A stretch of 64,000 nt of DNA from Propionibacteriaceae bacterium (lineage in GTDB: Bacteria; Actinomycetota; Actinomycetes; Propionibacteriales; Propionibacteriaceae). Both the position numbers and the translations under genes were made by a program. The notes under the pieces were generated by a model. The model was not told the DNA's origin and did no database searches. It worked only from the letters and a program-made list of their open reading frames with translations. Numbering within the stretch: the first letter of the stretch is position 1; every line of letters starts with the position of its first letter. The DNA lies in the NCBI GenBank assembly GCA_025965155.1, contig JAOPXN010000070.1, forward strand, positions 169,790-233,789. Direction: 5' to 3'. Below are positions 35,401-43,553 of the stretch, piece by piece.

Positions 35401-35477
35401 AGATCTGGGACGACCCGGCGGCCGCCCTGGTGGATTTCCGAGCCTTTCAGATCGTGACGCTGCGGTACCGGCGCTGA
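32454..35477 (+). CDS. GH38 alpha-mannosidase
   Basis: A 1007-residue glycoside hydrolase of family 38. The zinc site starts with GHAHIDSAWLWP, and the likely nucleophile is D368 in WLPDSFGYSAALPQ. GQFVPVGGMWVESDTNMPGGEA is another family motif. The C-terminal half is the beta-rich domain of this family. The expected activity is release of alpha-mannose from oligosaccharides or glycans. There is no signal peptide, so it is probably cytosolic. It starts with ATG after AAAGGG and converges with ybaK. A neighbouring transporter is absent, so the natural substrate is unclear. Confidence 0.93.
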   Translation: MHDDRISLERRLSRVLTERLIPAIYPRSVGLTVRRWDVPGEPVPVADALAADYRPAAVGEAWGPAWGTTWFELSVEVPPEWATDELEGVVDLGFERGGPGFAAEGLVYRPDGTAVKGIHPFNRWFPVDAGATSVRVFVEASANPEITMRVPTLAGDVETASADPIYVLRRAELAVVDPEVRALVADLDVLGQLAAVLPIEEPRGAQIRASVSDALDAIDLRDISGSASAARAILAPVLARPANASAHQISAVGHAHIDSAWLWPLRETVRKVARTCSNVTQLMDDHPDLIFAMSQAQQLAWIEEYRPEVFARVKEKIASGQFVPVGGMWVESDTNMPGGEAMARQFVHGKRYFAETFGIDTQEVWLPDSFGYSAALPQLIALSGSRYFLTQKISWNKTNVFPHHTFWWEGIDGTRIFTHFPPIDTYNSDLSGLELARASRQFADKARANYSLAPFGWGDGGGGPTREMLERAHRTADLEGSPQVTLETPASFFAKAEADYPQAPVWWGELYLEIHRGTYTSHAKIKQGNRRSEHLLREAELWATTAAVRCGVDYPYEALDRLWKTVLLHQFHDILPGSSIAWVNRQARDTYQAVATELETLIGDALDAVGSTAHAATADGRSDGAQVFNAAPFARDGIPALGSGTVGELAATVVERSAGGYVLDNGSVRAVLDADGLIRSVVDAATGRDAIAPGGVGNLLQVHPDLPNDWDAWDVDAFYRNTRTDLTDAETVQTLSLPGGVGGVQTVRRYGDSTFSHLITLAPGAAALEIQLDVDWQERETFLKAAFELDVRAEVSSSETQFGHVNRATHDNTSWDAAKFEICAHRFVHLAEPGYGVAVVNDSTYGHDVTRTVRDDGGTTTTLRLSLLRAPRWPDPETDQGQHRLRYALVPGATIGDAVREGYAINLPVRIREAEGPVAPLVSVDSADVVVESVKLAEDHSGDVVVRLYAATGCRARTTVRADFTASAVESVDLLERPLDIGQIWDDPAAALVDFRAFQIVTLRYRR

Positions 35478-35478
35478 C

Positions 35479-36012
35479 CTACAGGGCCAGTGCGAGCGAC
35501 CGGGCGGCCGGTAGCTGAGCGGCAGTGGCGCCGGTGCAGAGAATCTTGCTGCCCCGGATGCCGCTGCCGATCACAATCCAGGGTTGCGCCGCGACCCGGT
35601 CGTCGACCAGCACCGGCCAGTCCGCGGGCAGCCCGAGCGGGGTGATCCCGCCGTACTCCATCCCGGTCGTACTGACGGCGACCTCCATGTCGGCGAACGA
35701 GATCTTGCGGACGTCGAGATGCTTGCGGACCACCTTGTTGATGTCAGCGCGGTCGGTGGCCAGGACCAGGCAGGCCGCCATGGTGACGGCGTCCCCGCGC
35801 CGACCGGCCACCACCACGCAGTTGGCTGACACCTGCAGCGGCACCTCGTAGGCCTGGCAGAAGGCGGCGGTGTCGGCCAGTTCCGGATCGATCGGCGCGA
35901 CGAAGCACTCGATGTCGCGCTGCGCGATGGTGGCCGCCACTGGTTCGGCGAGTAGCTCAGGGTGGTCGACGGCTGCTTGCCAGTCCAAGGTTCCGATCCG
36001 GGGCGCGTTCAC
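35479..36012 (-). CDS. YbaK/EbsC-family aminoacyl-tRNA deacylase
   Basis: A 177-residue protein of the YbaK/EbsC/ProX family, which hydrolyses mischarged tRNAs such as Cys-tRNA(Pro) or Ala-tRNA(Pro). The conserved lysines are in NKVVRKHLDVRKISFA, and the MEYGGITPLGLP segment is diagnostic. GTG 36012 is chosen because TACATT (36020-36025, complement) lies 7 nt upstream, giving a leaderless start; TTG 36021 would be three codons longer. It converges with the mannosidase gene, leaving one base between their stops. Confidence 0.88.
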   Translation of the reverse strand: MNAPRIGTLDWQAAVDHPELLAEPVAATIAQRDIECFVAPIDPELADTAAFCQAYEVPLQVSANCVVVAGRRGDAVTMAACLVLATDRADINKVVRKHLDVRKISFADMEVAVSTTGMEYGGITPLGLPADWPVLVDDRVAAQPWIVIGSGIRGSKILCTGATAAQLPAARSLALAL

Positions 36013-36054
36013 GGCGACCAATGTAGCGATGCTTATCGAGTCGGCACCCGGGGC

Positions 36055-36621
36055 TCATCGGATCAGGGCCCAGGCGACTCCGGCGCAGCCGGCGGCCCAG
36101 CCGATGCTGGCGAAGGTGCCGATGATGAACCGTTCGGCGGCGCCGCTGCTGGGGCCGGTCTTCAGCTCGGGGTAGCGGGCCAGCCCCTTCACCGCCAAGA
36201 TCACCGCCAGACCATCCGGCCAGCCGGCCAGCAAGGTCGCCACGATGCCGAGTCGTTCCAGGGCACCGATCCAGGCACCGCCACGGAGCACCGTTCGGCG
36301 TACCCGGACCCCGGTCCGGCGACTGGAGCCGTCGGCGAGGTCGAGTACGCATGAGGTGACGGCTCCTCCGGTCAGCAATGCGGCGGCCGCCGCAACGCTG
36401 ATCACCACCCAGGTCAAGGGCCCGCTGACCGGCTCGCCGACGGCTCCTAGGACGGCAACGAGACCGGTCCCGACGACGAGGGTGACGAGCACAGCGACGA
36501 GCGTTGCGGTCCTGGCCAGCAGCGGCTTGCCGGCGCTGGGTCGAGTCGGCAGCCACACCCACAGACTGGCCACGGACAGCACCGACCAGAGGATGAGTGC
36601 GGCGATGGCCGATGTCGTCAC
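36055..36621 (-). CDS. Membrane partner of the SatD-like protein
   Basis: A 188-residue integral membrane protein with about five hydrophobic helices (AALILWSVLSVASLWVWLP, TLVAVLVTLVVGTGLVAVLG, WVVISVAAAAALLTGGAV and two more). The start is GTG 36621, which overlaps the SatD-like stop by 4 bp (GTGA), so the pair is translationally coupled. Similar membrane genes follow satD-like genes in other actinobacteria. Its biochemical function is unknown. Confidence 0.75.
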   Translation of the reverse strand: MTTSAIAALILWSVLSVASLWVWLPTRPSAGKPLLARTATLVAVLVTLVVGTGLVAVLGAVGEPVSGPLTWVVISVAAAAALLTGGAVTSCVLDLADGSSRRTGVRVRRTVLRGGAWIGALERLGIVATLLAGWPDGLAVILAVKGLARYPELKTGPSSGAAERFIIGTFASIGWAAGCAGVAWALIR

Positions 36622-37232
36622 GGGCTGATCCTGCCGGTGGAGACGCCTTCCGCGCGGTCCAGCAAACGGCCGATCACCGGGATCGAGTCCTTCTCGATCG
36701 ACCAGTGCGCGGCCTGCAGGCGCTGCCCGACGGCTTGCCGGCTGACGTCCAGGGTCTCGGCGGCCTCGGCCATGGTGGCGCCGGTGTTCATCAGGTCGAC
36801 CGCATCCCAGCCCGCTTCCGAGCGCTTCTCCCGCAGCGTGGCGAGCAGGTGCAGCACCACCTCGGCGTCCCGGCCGAGCTGCTCGGCCGGCGGACCGGCG
36901 ATCACCCGGACATGGGTCGGGTCGTTCTTGGCCAGCTCGACGGCGCTGCGGGCGGCGACGAAGGCGGTGCCGCGTGCTTCGCGCGTGTCCGGAGGTAGCG
37001 GGGTCTCCACCGGGCCGATGCCCAGACCTATGTGCCAGTTCGCCATCCGCATGAGCTCGAGGATGGCAGTGACCACTGACAGTGGGTCGGTCAGCACGCC
37101 TTGGAACTCGTCTCCGACGGTCCGGGAGAAGTCGAGTACCGTGTCGATCGCGGCCAGACTCGCAATGGCTTCCTCGACTACGTCGGGTTGGATTCGGGAT
37201 GCGATCTGGTCGACCGTCAGTACATACGGCAT
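36618..37232 (-). CDS. SatD-family protein with C-terminal HTH
   Basis: A 204-residue SatD-family protein. The N-terminal domain (MPYVLTVDQIASR, RTVGDEFQGVLTDP, GIGPVETPLPPDTREARGTAFVAAR) is the SatD fold, and the C-terminal part is an HTH (TMAEAAETLDVSRQAVGQRL). The name comes from an acid-tolerance gene of streptococci whose function is not well defined. The HTH suggests DNA binding, and twin dyads cover its own promoter, so autoregulation is likely. It forms an operon with the membrane gene. Confidence 0.8.
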   Translation of the reverse strand: MPYVLTVDQIASRIQPDVVEEAIASLAAIDTVLDFSRTVGDEFQGVLTDPLSVVTAILELMRMANWHIGLGIGPVETPLPPDTREARGTAFVAARSAVELAKNDPTHVRVIAGPPAEQLGRDAEVVLHLLATLREKRSEAGWDAVDLMNTGATMAEAAETLDVSRQAVGQRLQAAHWSIEKDSIPVIGRLLDRAEGVSTGRISP

Positions 37233-37237
37233 CTGAC

Positions 37238-37282
37238 AAGGCTAATGCCTTTCCACCGAGCAATGCAAGGTTTGAGCCTTGC
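37238..37282 (-). promoter_or_regulatory. satD-like promoter with twin AAGG-N6-CCTT operators
   Basis: On the minus strand, TTGCAT (37263-37268), an 18-bp spacer and TAGCCT (37239-37244) make a promoter for the gene starting at 37232. Two dyads of the form AAGG-N6-CCTT lie at 37238-37251 and 37267-37280, 29 bp apart. One covers the -10 and the other the -35. The second extends to GCAAGG/CCTTGC (37265-37282). This looks like a cooperative repressor site, most simply for the HTH of the gene itself. The rest of the gap to 37475 shows nothing clear. Confidence 0.6.
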
Positions 37283-37475
37283 GCAGTTGGTGACCCGCCC
37301 CCGTAGACGCCGCTCCGAGAGGCTGCAGTATCGTCGGCAGAGTTATCCAGCAGCGGGTAGCGACGCCCAGATTCGGTCCAACACCGACGGTGGCGCGTCA
37401 CGTCCGTCCCTGGACAGCGCCGCAGCATGCTGAGGTACGACCGGGTCTGTCTCTTGAGAGATAGGTGAACCCCAC

Positions 37476-39626
37476 ATGTCATCCGAGCCAGTCATCCCCG
37501 GAGCCCCCGCACCGGAGCCGCCGCCTCTCGCCGAGCCGGTCGAGCCGCGCGAGCCAGCGCCTCCAAAGCCGTCTCAGCGGGGACCCGAGCAGGTCTCCCC
37601 GACCGGTGTACCGACCGGCGCGCCCGTCACCTCCAGAAGTCAGAGCACCGCTTTTCTCACCACCTCTCAGGGGCTTCGGCTGCCTGACAGTGATCACTCG
37701 CTGAAAGCCGGGCCGCGCGGACCGGTACTGCTTCGTGATCATCACCTGCGGGAGAAGATCACCCATTTCGATCATGAACGGATCCCGGAGCGGGTGGTCC
37801 ACGCCCGAGGGGCCGGAGCCCATGGCGTCTTCCGGTCCTACGGAACCGCGGCGAACCTCACCAAGGCTGGGTTCTTGGCTGCGGATGTCGAGACGCCGGT
37901 CTTCGTGCGCTTCTCCACCGTGCTCGGGTCCCGTGGTTCGGCCGACACGGTCCGGGACACCCGCGGCTTCGCCACCAAGTTCTACACCGACGAGGGCACC
38001 TTCGACCTGGTGGGCAACAACATCCCGGTGTTCTTCATCCAGGACGGGATCAAGTTCCCCGACGTCGTGCACGCAGCCAAGCCTCATCCGGACAAGGAGA
38101 TCCCGCAGGCCCAGAGCGCCCACGACACGTTCTGGGACTTCGTCTCGCTGCACACCGAGGCGCAGCACCACACCATGTGGAACATGTCTGACCGGGGTAT
38201 CCCACGTTCGTACCGGACGATGGAGGGCTTCGGCGTCCACACCTTCCGGCTGGTCGCCGCCGACGGGTCGACGAGTCTGGTGAAGTGGCACTGGAAGCCG
38301 AAGGCGGGCGTCCATTCGCTGGTCTGGGAGGAGGCGCAGCTGATCTCGGGCACCGACCCGGACTTCCACCGTCGTGACCTGGCCGACGCCATCGAGGCCG
38401 GCGCCTTCCCGCAGTGGGAGCTGGGGCTCCAGGTGGTCGAGGACAACGAGGAGCAGATGTTCGAGGGGATCGACCTGCTCGACCCGACCAAGATCATTCC
38501 CGAGGAGCTCGCTCCGGTACAGCCGATCGGGATCATGACCTTGAACGCGAACCCGATCAACTACTTCGCCGAGACCGAGCAGATCGCCTTCCACCCGGGC
38601 AACCTGGTGCCGGGCATCGATGTCACCGACGACCCGCTGCTCGCCGGCAGGCTGTTCTCCTATATCGACACTCAGATCACCCGGCTGGGCGGCCCGAACT
38701 TCGGCCAGCTCCCGATCAACCGGCCGCATGCCCCGGTGAACGATATGCTGCGCGACGGGATGCACCAGACCGCCGTGCACAGCGGGGTGGCGCCGTACAA
38801 GCCGAACTCGTTGGACGGCGGCTGTCCGTTCTTCGCCGGCGCCGACCTGGACGGCTACGTCGAGGTGGCCCAGACGGTGGCGCAGTCGACCAAGCTCCGG
38901 GCGGCTCCGGCGTCGTTCGACGACCACACCTCCCAACCGCGGATGTTCTTCGCCAGCCTGACCCCGGTCGAGCAGCAGCACCTGATCGACGCCTACACCT
39001 TCGAGCTGGCCAAGTGCTATGAGCAGCCGATCAAGGAACGCCAGCTGCTCTGCCTGGCGCAGATCGACTCCAGCCTCGCTGCAGCCGTCGCGGCCGGACT
39101 GGGGCTGCCGGCACCGGCGTCGCCGTCGGACCTGCCGGAGGTGCAGCCGAGTCCGGCGCTGTCCCAGGTCGGCAAGGAGTGGCCGGTCACCGGCCGGAAC
39201 ATCGGTGTCCTGGTCGGCCCGGGCAGCGATCTTGCGCAGGTCAGGGCGACGATCGCCGCGATCGACGCGCAGGGCATGCTCCCGCTGGTGATCGCCGACA
39301 CCGGTGGGAAGCTAGGCCAGGGCACCGCGAACGAGGTGACGGTGCAGCGGACGCTGCTCTCCACCCGGTCGGTGGAGTTCGACGCGATCGTCGTCGCGGA
39401 CGGCCGGCAGCCATCCCCGAAGTCGGTGCTGCTGGTGAACGAGGCCTACCGGCACGCGAAGGCGCTCGCTGCCTGGGGCACCGGAGCTGAGGTGCTCGGG
39501 GCGGCGGGCTGCCCACCCGAGGCGCCCGGCGTGGTGCTGGCCGCGGGTCCGGGGGAGGCGGTCGAGGGTCTGGTGCCGCTGCTCAGCAAGCACCGGGTGT
39601 GGGAGCGGCCGACGCCCTCGGACTGA
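37476..39626 (+). CDS. katE: Large-subunit (clade 2) catalase, KatE type
   Basis: A 716-residue monofunctional heme catalase that removes hydrogen peroxide. The catalytic His is in VVHARGAGAHGVF, Asn in LVGNNIPVFFIQDGIKFPD, and the heme-ligating Tyr in RLFSYIDTQITRLGGPNF. It has the C-terminal flavodoxin-like domain (about 560-716, NIGVLVGPGSDLAQV), which marks the large HPII-like clade. The first 60 residues are a Pro/Glu-rich extension. The start is ATG 37476 with a weak ribosome site. Confidence 0.96.
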   Translation: MSSEPVIPGAPAPEPPPLAEPVEPREPAPPKPSQRGPEQVSPTGVPTGAPVTSRSQSTAFLTTSQGLRLPDSDHSLKAGPRGPVLLRDHHLREKITHFDHERIPERVVHARGAGAHGVFRSYGTAANLTKAGFLAADVETPVFVRFSTVLGSRGSADTVRDTRGFATKFYTDEGTFDLVGNNIPVFFIQDGIKFPDVVHAAKPHPDKEIPQAQSAHDTFWDFVSLHTEAQHHTMWNMSDRGIPRSYRTMEGFGVHTFRLVAADGSTSLVKWHWKPKAGVHSLVWEEAQLISGTDPDFHRRDLADAIEAGAFPQWELGLQVVEDNEEQMFEGIDLLDPTKIIPEELAPVQPIGIMTLNANPINYFAETEQIAFHPGNLVPGIDVTDDPLLAGRLFSYIDTQITRLGGPNFGQLPINRPHAPVNDMLRDGMHQTAVHSGVAPYKPNSLDGGCPFFAGADLDGYVEVAQTVAQSTKLRAAPASFDDHTSQPRMFFASLTPVEQQHLIDAYTFELAKCYEQPIKERQLLCLAQIDSSLAAAVAAGLGLPAPASPSDLPEVQPSPALSQVGKEWPVTGRNIGVLVGPGSDLAQVRATIAAIDAQGMLPLVIADTGGKLGQGTANEVTVQRTLLSTRSVEFDAIVVADGRQPSPKSVLLVNEAYRHAKALAAWGTGAEVLGAAGCPPEAPGVVLAAGPGEAVEGLVPLLSKHRVWERPTPSD

Positions 39627-39706
39627 CCGGCGCCCCGACCCGGGTTGGTGAGGAGTTAATCCGACCGGGTCGGTGATCTTCTCGGTGTGTGGGCGAGGAT
39701 GGTGCG

Positions 39707-40555
39707 GTGATCCCGACGCCGTCCTCGCCCCAGATCAGTCGAGTCACGGACCCGCACGATCCCCGGCTGGACGACTACGTGCGGCTGCGCGACACCTCGC
39801 TACGCAAGCATCTGGAGTCCGAGCGCGGACTGTTCATCGCCGAAGGGGAGAAGGTGATCCGGCGAGCGATCCAGTCCGGGCACCGGCCGCGGTCGTTCCT
39901 GCTGGCCGAGCGCTGGCTGGAGTCGCTGGCCGACGTGCTGCAGCAGTGGCCGGAGGTTCCGGTCCACCTGGTCAGCGAGGAGCTGGCCGAACAGGTGACC
40001 GGCTTCCACGTCCACCGCGGCGCCCTGGCCTCGTTGCACCGGGAGCAGCCGCACGCGGTGACCGATCTGCTCGCGGGCAGGCGGATCGTGGTGCTGGAGG
40101 ACATCGTCGACCACACCAACGTCGGCGCCATCCTTCGCAGCGCCGCCGGGCTCGGCTGGGACGGGGCGCTGCTCGCGCCCCGGGCCGCGGATCCGCTCTA
40201 CCGCCGCTCGATCAAGGTAAGCATGGGGGCGGTGTTCTCGTTGCCGTGGGCCCGGCTGACCGACTGGCACGGCACCCCCACCACCCTGCACGACGCCGGG
40301 TTCGCTACGGTCGCCCTCACTCTCGCGCCGGATGCGGTTGATCTTGGTCGACTGGCCGAGGAGCTACGACAGCTGCCGCGGAAGGTGGCGATCATGGTCG
40401 GGACCGAGGGTGCCGGGCTGTCCGAGCACTGGAGCAGTTCGGCGACGGTGCGAGCTCGAATCCCTATGCAGCAGGGGATCGACTCGCTCAACGTGGCCGC
40501 CGCCGCAGCCATTGCCTGCTACGTCCTCGGCGAGACCGGCCAGTCCGGAGGGTAG
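39707..40555 (+). CDS. SpoU/TrmH-family RNA 2'-O-methyltransferase
   Basis: A 282-residue SPOUT methyltransferase. The N-terminal part carries the substrate-binding domain (LRKHLESERGLFIAEGEKVIRRA). The C-terminal knot shows VVLEDIVDHTNVGAILRSAAGLG, IMVGTEGAGLS and QQGIDSLNVAAAAAIACY. It would 2'-O-methylate a ribose in rRNA or tRNA; the exact target is unknown. GTG 39707 is preferred, with GAGGA upstream. Its last 37 bp overlap the convergent def gene. Confidence 0.9.
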   Translation: MIPTPSSPQISRVTDPHDPRLDDYVRLRDTSLRKHLESERGLFIAEGEKVIRRAIQSGHRPRSFLLAERWLESLADVLQQWPEVPVHLVSEELAEQVTGFHVHRGALASLHREQPHAVTDLLAGRRIVVLEDIVDHTNVGAILRSAAGLGWDGALLAPRAADPLYRRSIKVSMGAVFSLPWARLTDWHGTPTTLHDAGFATVALTLAPDAVDLGRLAEELRQLPRKVAIMVGTEGAGLSEHWSSSATVRARIPMQQGIDSLNVAAAAAIACYVLGETGQSGG

Positions 40556-41097
40556 GTCTCGGCCGCCTTTTCATGGATCGAGTACAGCTTCTTCCGGGCC
40601 CGGCCGGCCAGCCGGTCGCCGAAGACGGTCCCGTTCAGGTGGTCGGTCTCGTGCTGCAGGCAGCGGGCCAGCAGGCCGTTGCCGGTTACCTCGATCGGGT
40701 TGCCGAAGGCATCCACGCCACGGCACGTGGCGGTGTCCGGCCGCGCCAGCTCCATGTAGGCGCCGGGAAGGGAAAGACAGCCTTCGTCAGCGGCATCGAG
40801 CATCCGGTCCTTGCCCTCCGGCAGCGTCACCACCGGGTTGCAGACCACTCCGAGGTGCCGGACGTTGTCATCGTCGGGGCAGTCGAAGACGAAGACTGCC
40901 AGGTCGACCCCTACCTGGGTGGCCGCCAGCCCGACGCCCTCGGCTGCATACATGGTGGCGAACATATCCCTGACCAGCTGGTGCAGCTCTTCGCCGAACT
41001 CGGTCACCGGCCGGGTCCGCGCATGCATCACCGGCGTGCCCCAACGAGTGATCGGCAGCACGGTGCCGCCCTTGGTCAGCTCGGACAGCGCGCTCAC
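40519..41097 (-). CDS. def: Peptide deformylase
   Basis: A 192-residue metalloenzyme that removes the formyl group from nascent proteins. The three motifs are GVGLAATQVG, EGCLSLPG and QHETDHLNG (metal ligands Cys plus two His). It overlaps the amidohydrolase gene by 4 bp, so it is likely cotranscribed, and its 3' end overlaps the convergent methyltransferase gene by 37 bp. The motifs match the bacterial type I pattern. Confidence 0.95.
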   Translation of the reverse strand: MSALSELTKGGTVLPITRWGTPVMHARTRPVTEFGEELHQLVRDMFATMYAAEGVGLAATQVGVDLAVFVFDCPDDDNVRHLGVVCNPVVTLPEGKDRMLDAADEGCLSLPGAYMELARPDTATCRGVDAFGNPIEVTGNGLLARCLQHETDHLNGTVFGDRLAGRARKKLYSIHEKAAETYPPDWPVSPRT

Positions 41098-42380
41098 CGC
41101 TGACCTCCCGTCGCGCTCAGCTCGGAATACGGGTCAACCGTCACCCCGTGGCCGGCCGCATCGTCGAACTCGTAGACCTGCCTGCCCTCGATGATCACGG
41201 TCCGGGCCCGGCTCATGATCTCCAGCGGGTCGCCGTCCCAGATCACCACATCGCCGTCCTTGCCCACCTCGAGCGAACCGACGCGGGCGTCGAGGCCGAG
41301 GATCTCGGCCGGGTTGATGGTAATCGACCGCAGCGCGACCTCACGGTCAAGACCTTCCTTCACCGACAAGATGACCTGGTACACAAGGAAGTTGATCGGC
41401 ACCACCGGATGATCCGTGGTGATCGCGATCTTGACACCGGCCCTGGCCAGCAGTCCCGGGTTCCGTAGGTCGCGCTGGTTCACCTCGACCTTGCTGCGGG
41501 AGGTGAGCAGCGGGCCGATGATCACCCCGATGTTGCGCTCAGCGAGTACGTCGGCCAGCAGGTGGCCCTCGGTGCCGTGGTTGATCACCAGCCGGTAGCC
41601 GAACTCGTCGGCCAGCCGGATGGCCGTTGCGATGTCGTCGGCGCGATGGGTGTGCTGGCACCAGGGCAGCTCACCGTCGAGCACCCGGACCAGCACCTCG
41701 GAGTTGGAGTCCCGCTCGAACGGCTTGTTCTCTGCGGCCGCGTGGTCGCGCTTGATCTTGTAGTCCTGCGCCTTGCGGAGGGCGTCGCGGATGACGGCGG
41801 CCACTCCGAGGCGGGTCGACGGAGTCTGCTTCTTCTCGCCGTAGACGCGTTTCGGGTTCTCACCCAGGGCCGACTTGACGCTGCAGGGTTCGGCGAAAAC
41901 CATCTCGTCCACTATCCGGCCCCATGACTTCACTGCGACGGTCTGACCGCCTACCGGGTTGCCAGAACCGGGCTTGATCACGACGGAGGTGACACCGCCG
42001 GCCAGTGCGTCGCGGAAACCCTCGTCGGCGGGGTTGATCGCGTCCAGCGCCCGGAAGCGGGCACCCACCGGGTCGGTCAGCTCGTTGGTGTCCTGACCGG
42101 CCCAGCCGTTGCCCTCCTCGTGTACGCCGACGTGGCCGTGCGCCTCGACGAAGCCGGGAAGCACCCACTTGCCGGTGGCGTCGACCGTCCGAACGCCTTC
42201 CGGTACGGCGATGTCGCGGCCGACGGCGGCAATGGTGCCGTTCCTGATGACGACGGTGCCGCCCTCGATGACCTCACCCACGACGGGGATGACCCGGCCG
42301 CCGATGATTGCGATGTCGCCACCGGAGGCGGGTCGGCCGAGGTTCGGCGGCTGTCCAGGACGGTTGGTTCCAGAATTCAC
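41094..42380 (-). CDS. Amidohydrolase, imidazolonepropionase-like
   Basis: A 428-residue cytosolic amidohydrolase. Metal ligands appear in FVEAHGHVGVH (HxH), CQHTHRADD and INHGTEGH, with a final Asp in AITTDHPVVP. A small beta-sandwich surrounds the barrel (GGRVIPVVGEVIEGGTVVI at the N-terminus, LEVGKDGDVVIWDGDP at the C-terminus). It resembles the family of predicted imidazolonepropionase-like amidohydrolases. The substrate is unknown. It precedes def (4-bp overlap) and follows the lactonase gene by 5 bp, making a three-gene operon. Confidence 0.88.
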   Translation of the reverse strand: MNSGTNRPGQPPNLGRPASGGDIAIIGGRVIPVVGEVIEGGTVVIRNGTIAAVGRDIAVPEGVRTVDATGKWVLPGFVEAHGHVGVHEEGNGWAGQDTNELTDPVGARFRALDAINPADEGFRDALAGGVTSVVIKPGSGNPVGGQTVAVKSWGRIVDEMVFAEPCSVKSALGENPKRVYGEKKQTPSTRLGVAAVIRDALRKAQDYKIKRDHAAAENKPFERDSNSEVLVRVLDGELPWCQHTHRADDIATAIRLADEFGYRLVINHGTEGHLLADVLAERNIGVIIGPLLTSRSKVEVNQRDLRNPGLLARAGVKIAITTDHPVVPINFLVYQVILSVKEGLDREVALRSITINPAEILGLDARVGSLEVGKDGDVVIWDGDPLEIMSRARTVIIEGRQVYEFDDAAGHGVTVDPYSELSATGGQR

Positions 42381-42385
42381 GCCAA

Positions 42386-43507
42386 TTACGCTATCGCGGC
42401 CGTGTCATCGTCAATCAACACGATGCAGGCGGGGCTTGCGGTCGGGACAACGAAGTCGATCCGCGGGGCCTCCAGGTCGGCGCGGGCGATGACGACCACG
42501 GTGTCATCGGTCTGGTTCGCCACCCATAGATGGGAGTCGGTGACGACGAGGTCCCGCGGCCAGGACCCGCCGCAGTCCAACTCGACCCGCATGCTCAGCT
42601 GCGCGCCGGTGTCCGACAGGTTCGACCGTGCCCCTGCGTCTGACACTCGCGGCGGTGCCGCTGCGTCGGGAAGGTCGAAGACCGCGATAGTTCCGGACCC
42701 GCGGTTGGCGACGAAGACCTGCTCACCGTGGGCGACCAGGGCGGAGGGATAGATCCGCTCCGCCGGCTGCGCCGCGGAAGCGGGCACGCTCGTGCCGGAG
42801 GCCCACCCGGAGCCGTCCCGACGTGCCACCCACAGCTCGGCGCTCAGCTCACAGGCGACCACCAGATGCTCGCCGACGACAACCAGATGCCGGGGGCCCG
42901 ACCCGGCCGGCAGGCTGACCGGAGCGGCGGCCCGGCTCAGCCGGCCCGCGTCGTCGATCCTCAGGCGGTGGACCAGGTCGGTACCGAGATCGGGGACCAG
43001 GATCTCGTCGCCGTCCAGCACCACCTGATGGGCATGCGGGGCCTCCTGCCGCTCGGTGTCCGGACCCGAGCCGGAGAGCTGGTACAGGTCCACCTCGGCG
43101 CCGAGTGACCCGTCCGCCCGGACCGGGAAGCTGCTCACCGACCCGGAGCCGTAGTTGGCGACCAGGACGAAACGGGCGGCGGGGTCCAGACACAGATGGC
43201 AGGCTCCATCGCCGCTTCCGCCGACCGGCGGCTCCGGGGTGAGAGTGCCGTCGGGGTCCAGGCGCAGCGCGACCACCGTAGTGGGACCGGACTCGGTGAT
43301 GGCGTAGATCCACGGCAGGGTCGGGTGGCGGATCAGGTAGCTGGGTGACTCCAGCGGTACCGGCCGACCGGCCACGAGCTCTACGGTGTCGGCGTCGGAC
43401 GCTGCTGCGGTGAAGGCGCTGACGCCGAGACCGCCGCCCATGGGCGCGGTGTAGGCCCCGACGATGAGCTGGGAGATACCCGGGGCACTACGCGAGGTCG
43501 ACGGCAT
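42386..43507 (-). CDS. Lactonase-family beta-propeller protein
   Basis: A 373-residue protein of the lactonase (6-phosphogluconolactonase-like) beta-propeller family. Repeated blades include SPSYLIRHPTLPWIYAITES, ACHLCLDPAARFVLVANYGSGSVS and GPRHLVVVGEHLVVACE. Family members hydrolyse 6-phosphogluconolactone or related lactones, or have other roles; no proven substrate exists for this group. It heads the operon with the amidohydrolase and def. Polar residues are spread evenly, and there is no signal peptide. Confidence 0.88.
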   Translation of the reverse strand: MPSTSRSAPGISQLIVGAYTAPMGGGLGVSAFTAAASDADTVELVAGRPVPLESPSYLIRHPTLPWIYAITESGPTTVVALRLDPDGTLTPEPPVGGSGDGACHLCLDPAARFVLVANYGSGSVSSFPVRADGSLGAEVDLYQLSGSGPDTERQEAPHAHQVVLDGDEILVPDLGTDLVHRLRIDDAGRLSRAAAPVSLPAGSGPRHLVVVGEHLVVACELSAELWVARRDGSGWASGTSVPASAAQPAERIYPSALVAHGEQVFVANRGSGTIAVFDLPDAAAPPRVSDAGARSNLSDTGAQLSMRVELDCGGSWPRDLVVTDSHLWVANQTDDTVVVIARADLEAPRIDFVVPTASPACIVLIDDDTAAIA

Positions 43508-43553
43508 GGGATCTGAATATCACGGGACCGCAGGCCGGCTGGAAAGCGGCTAC

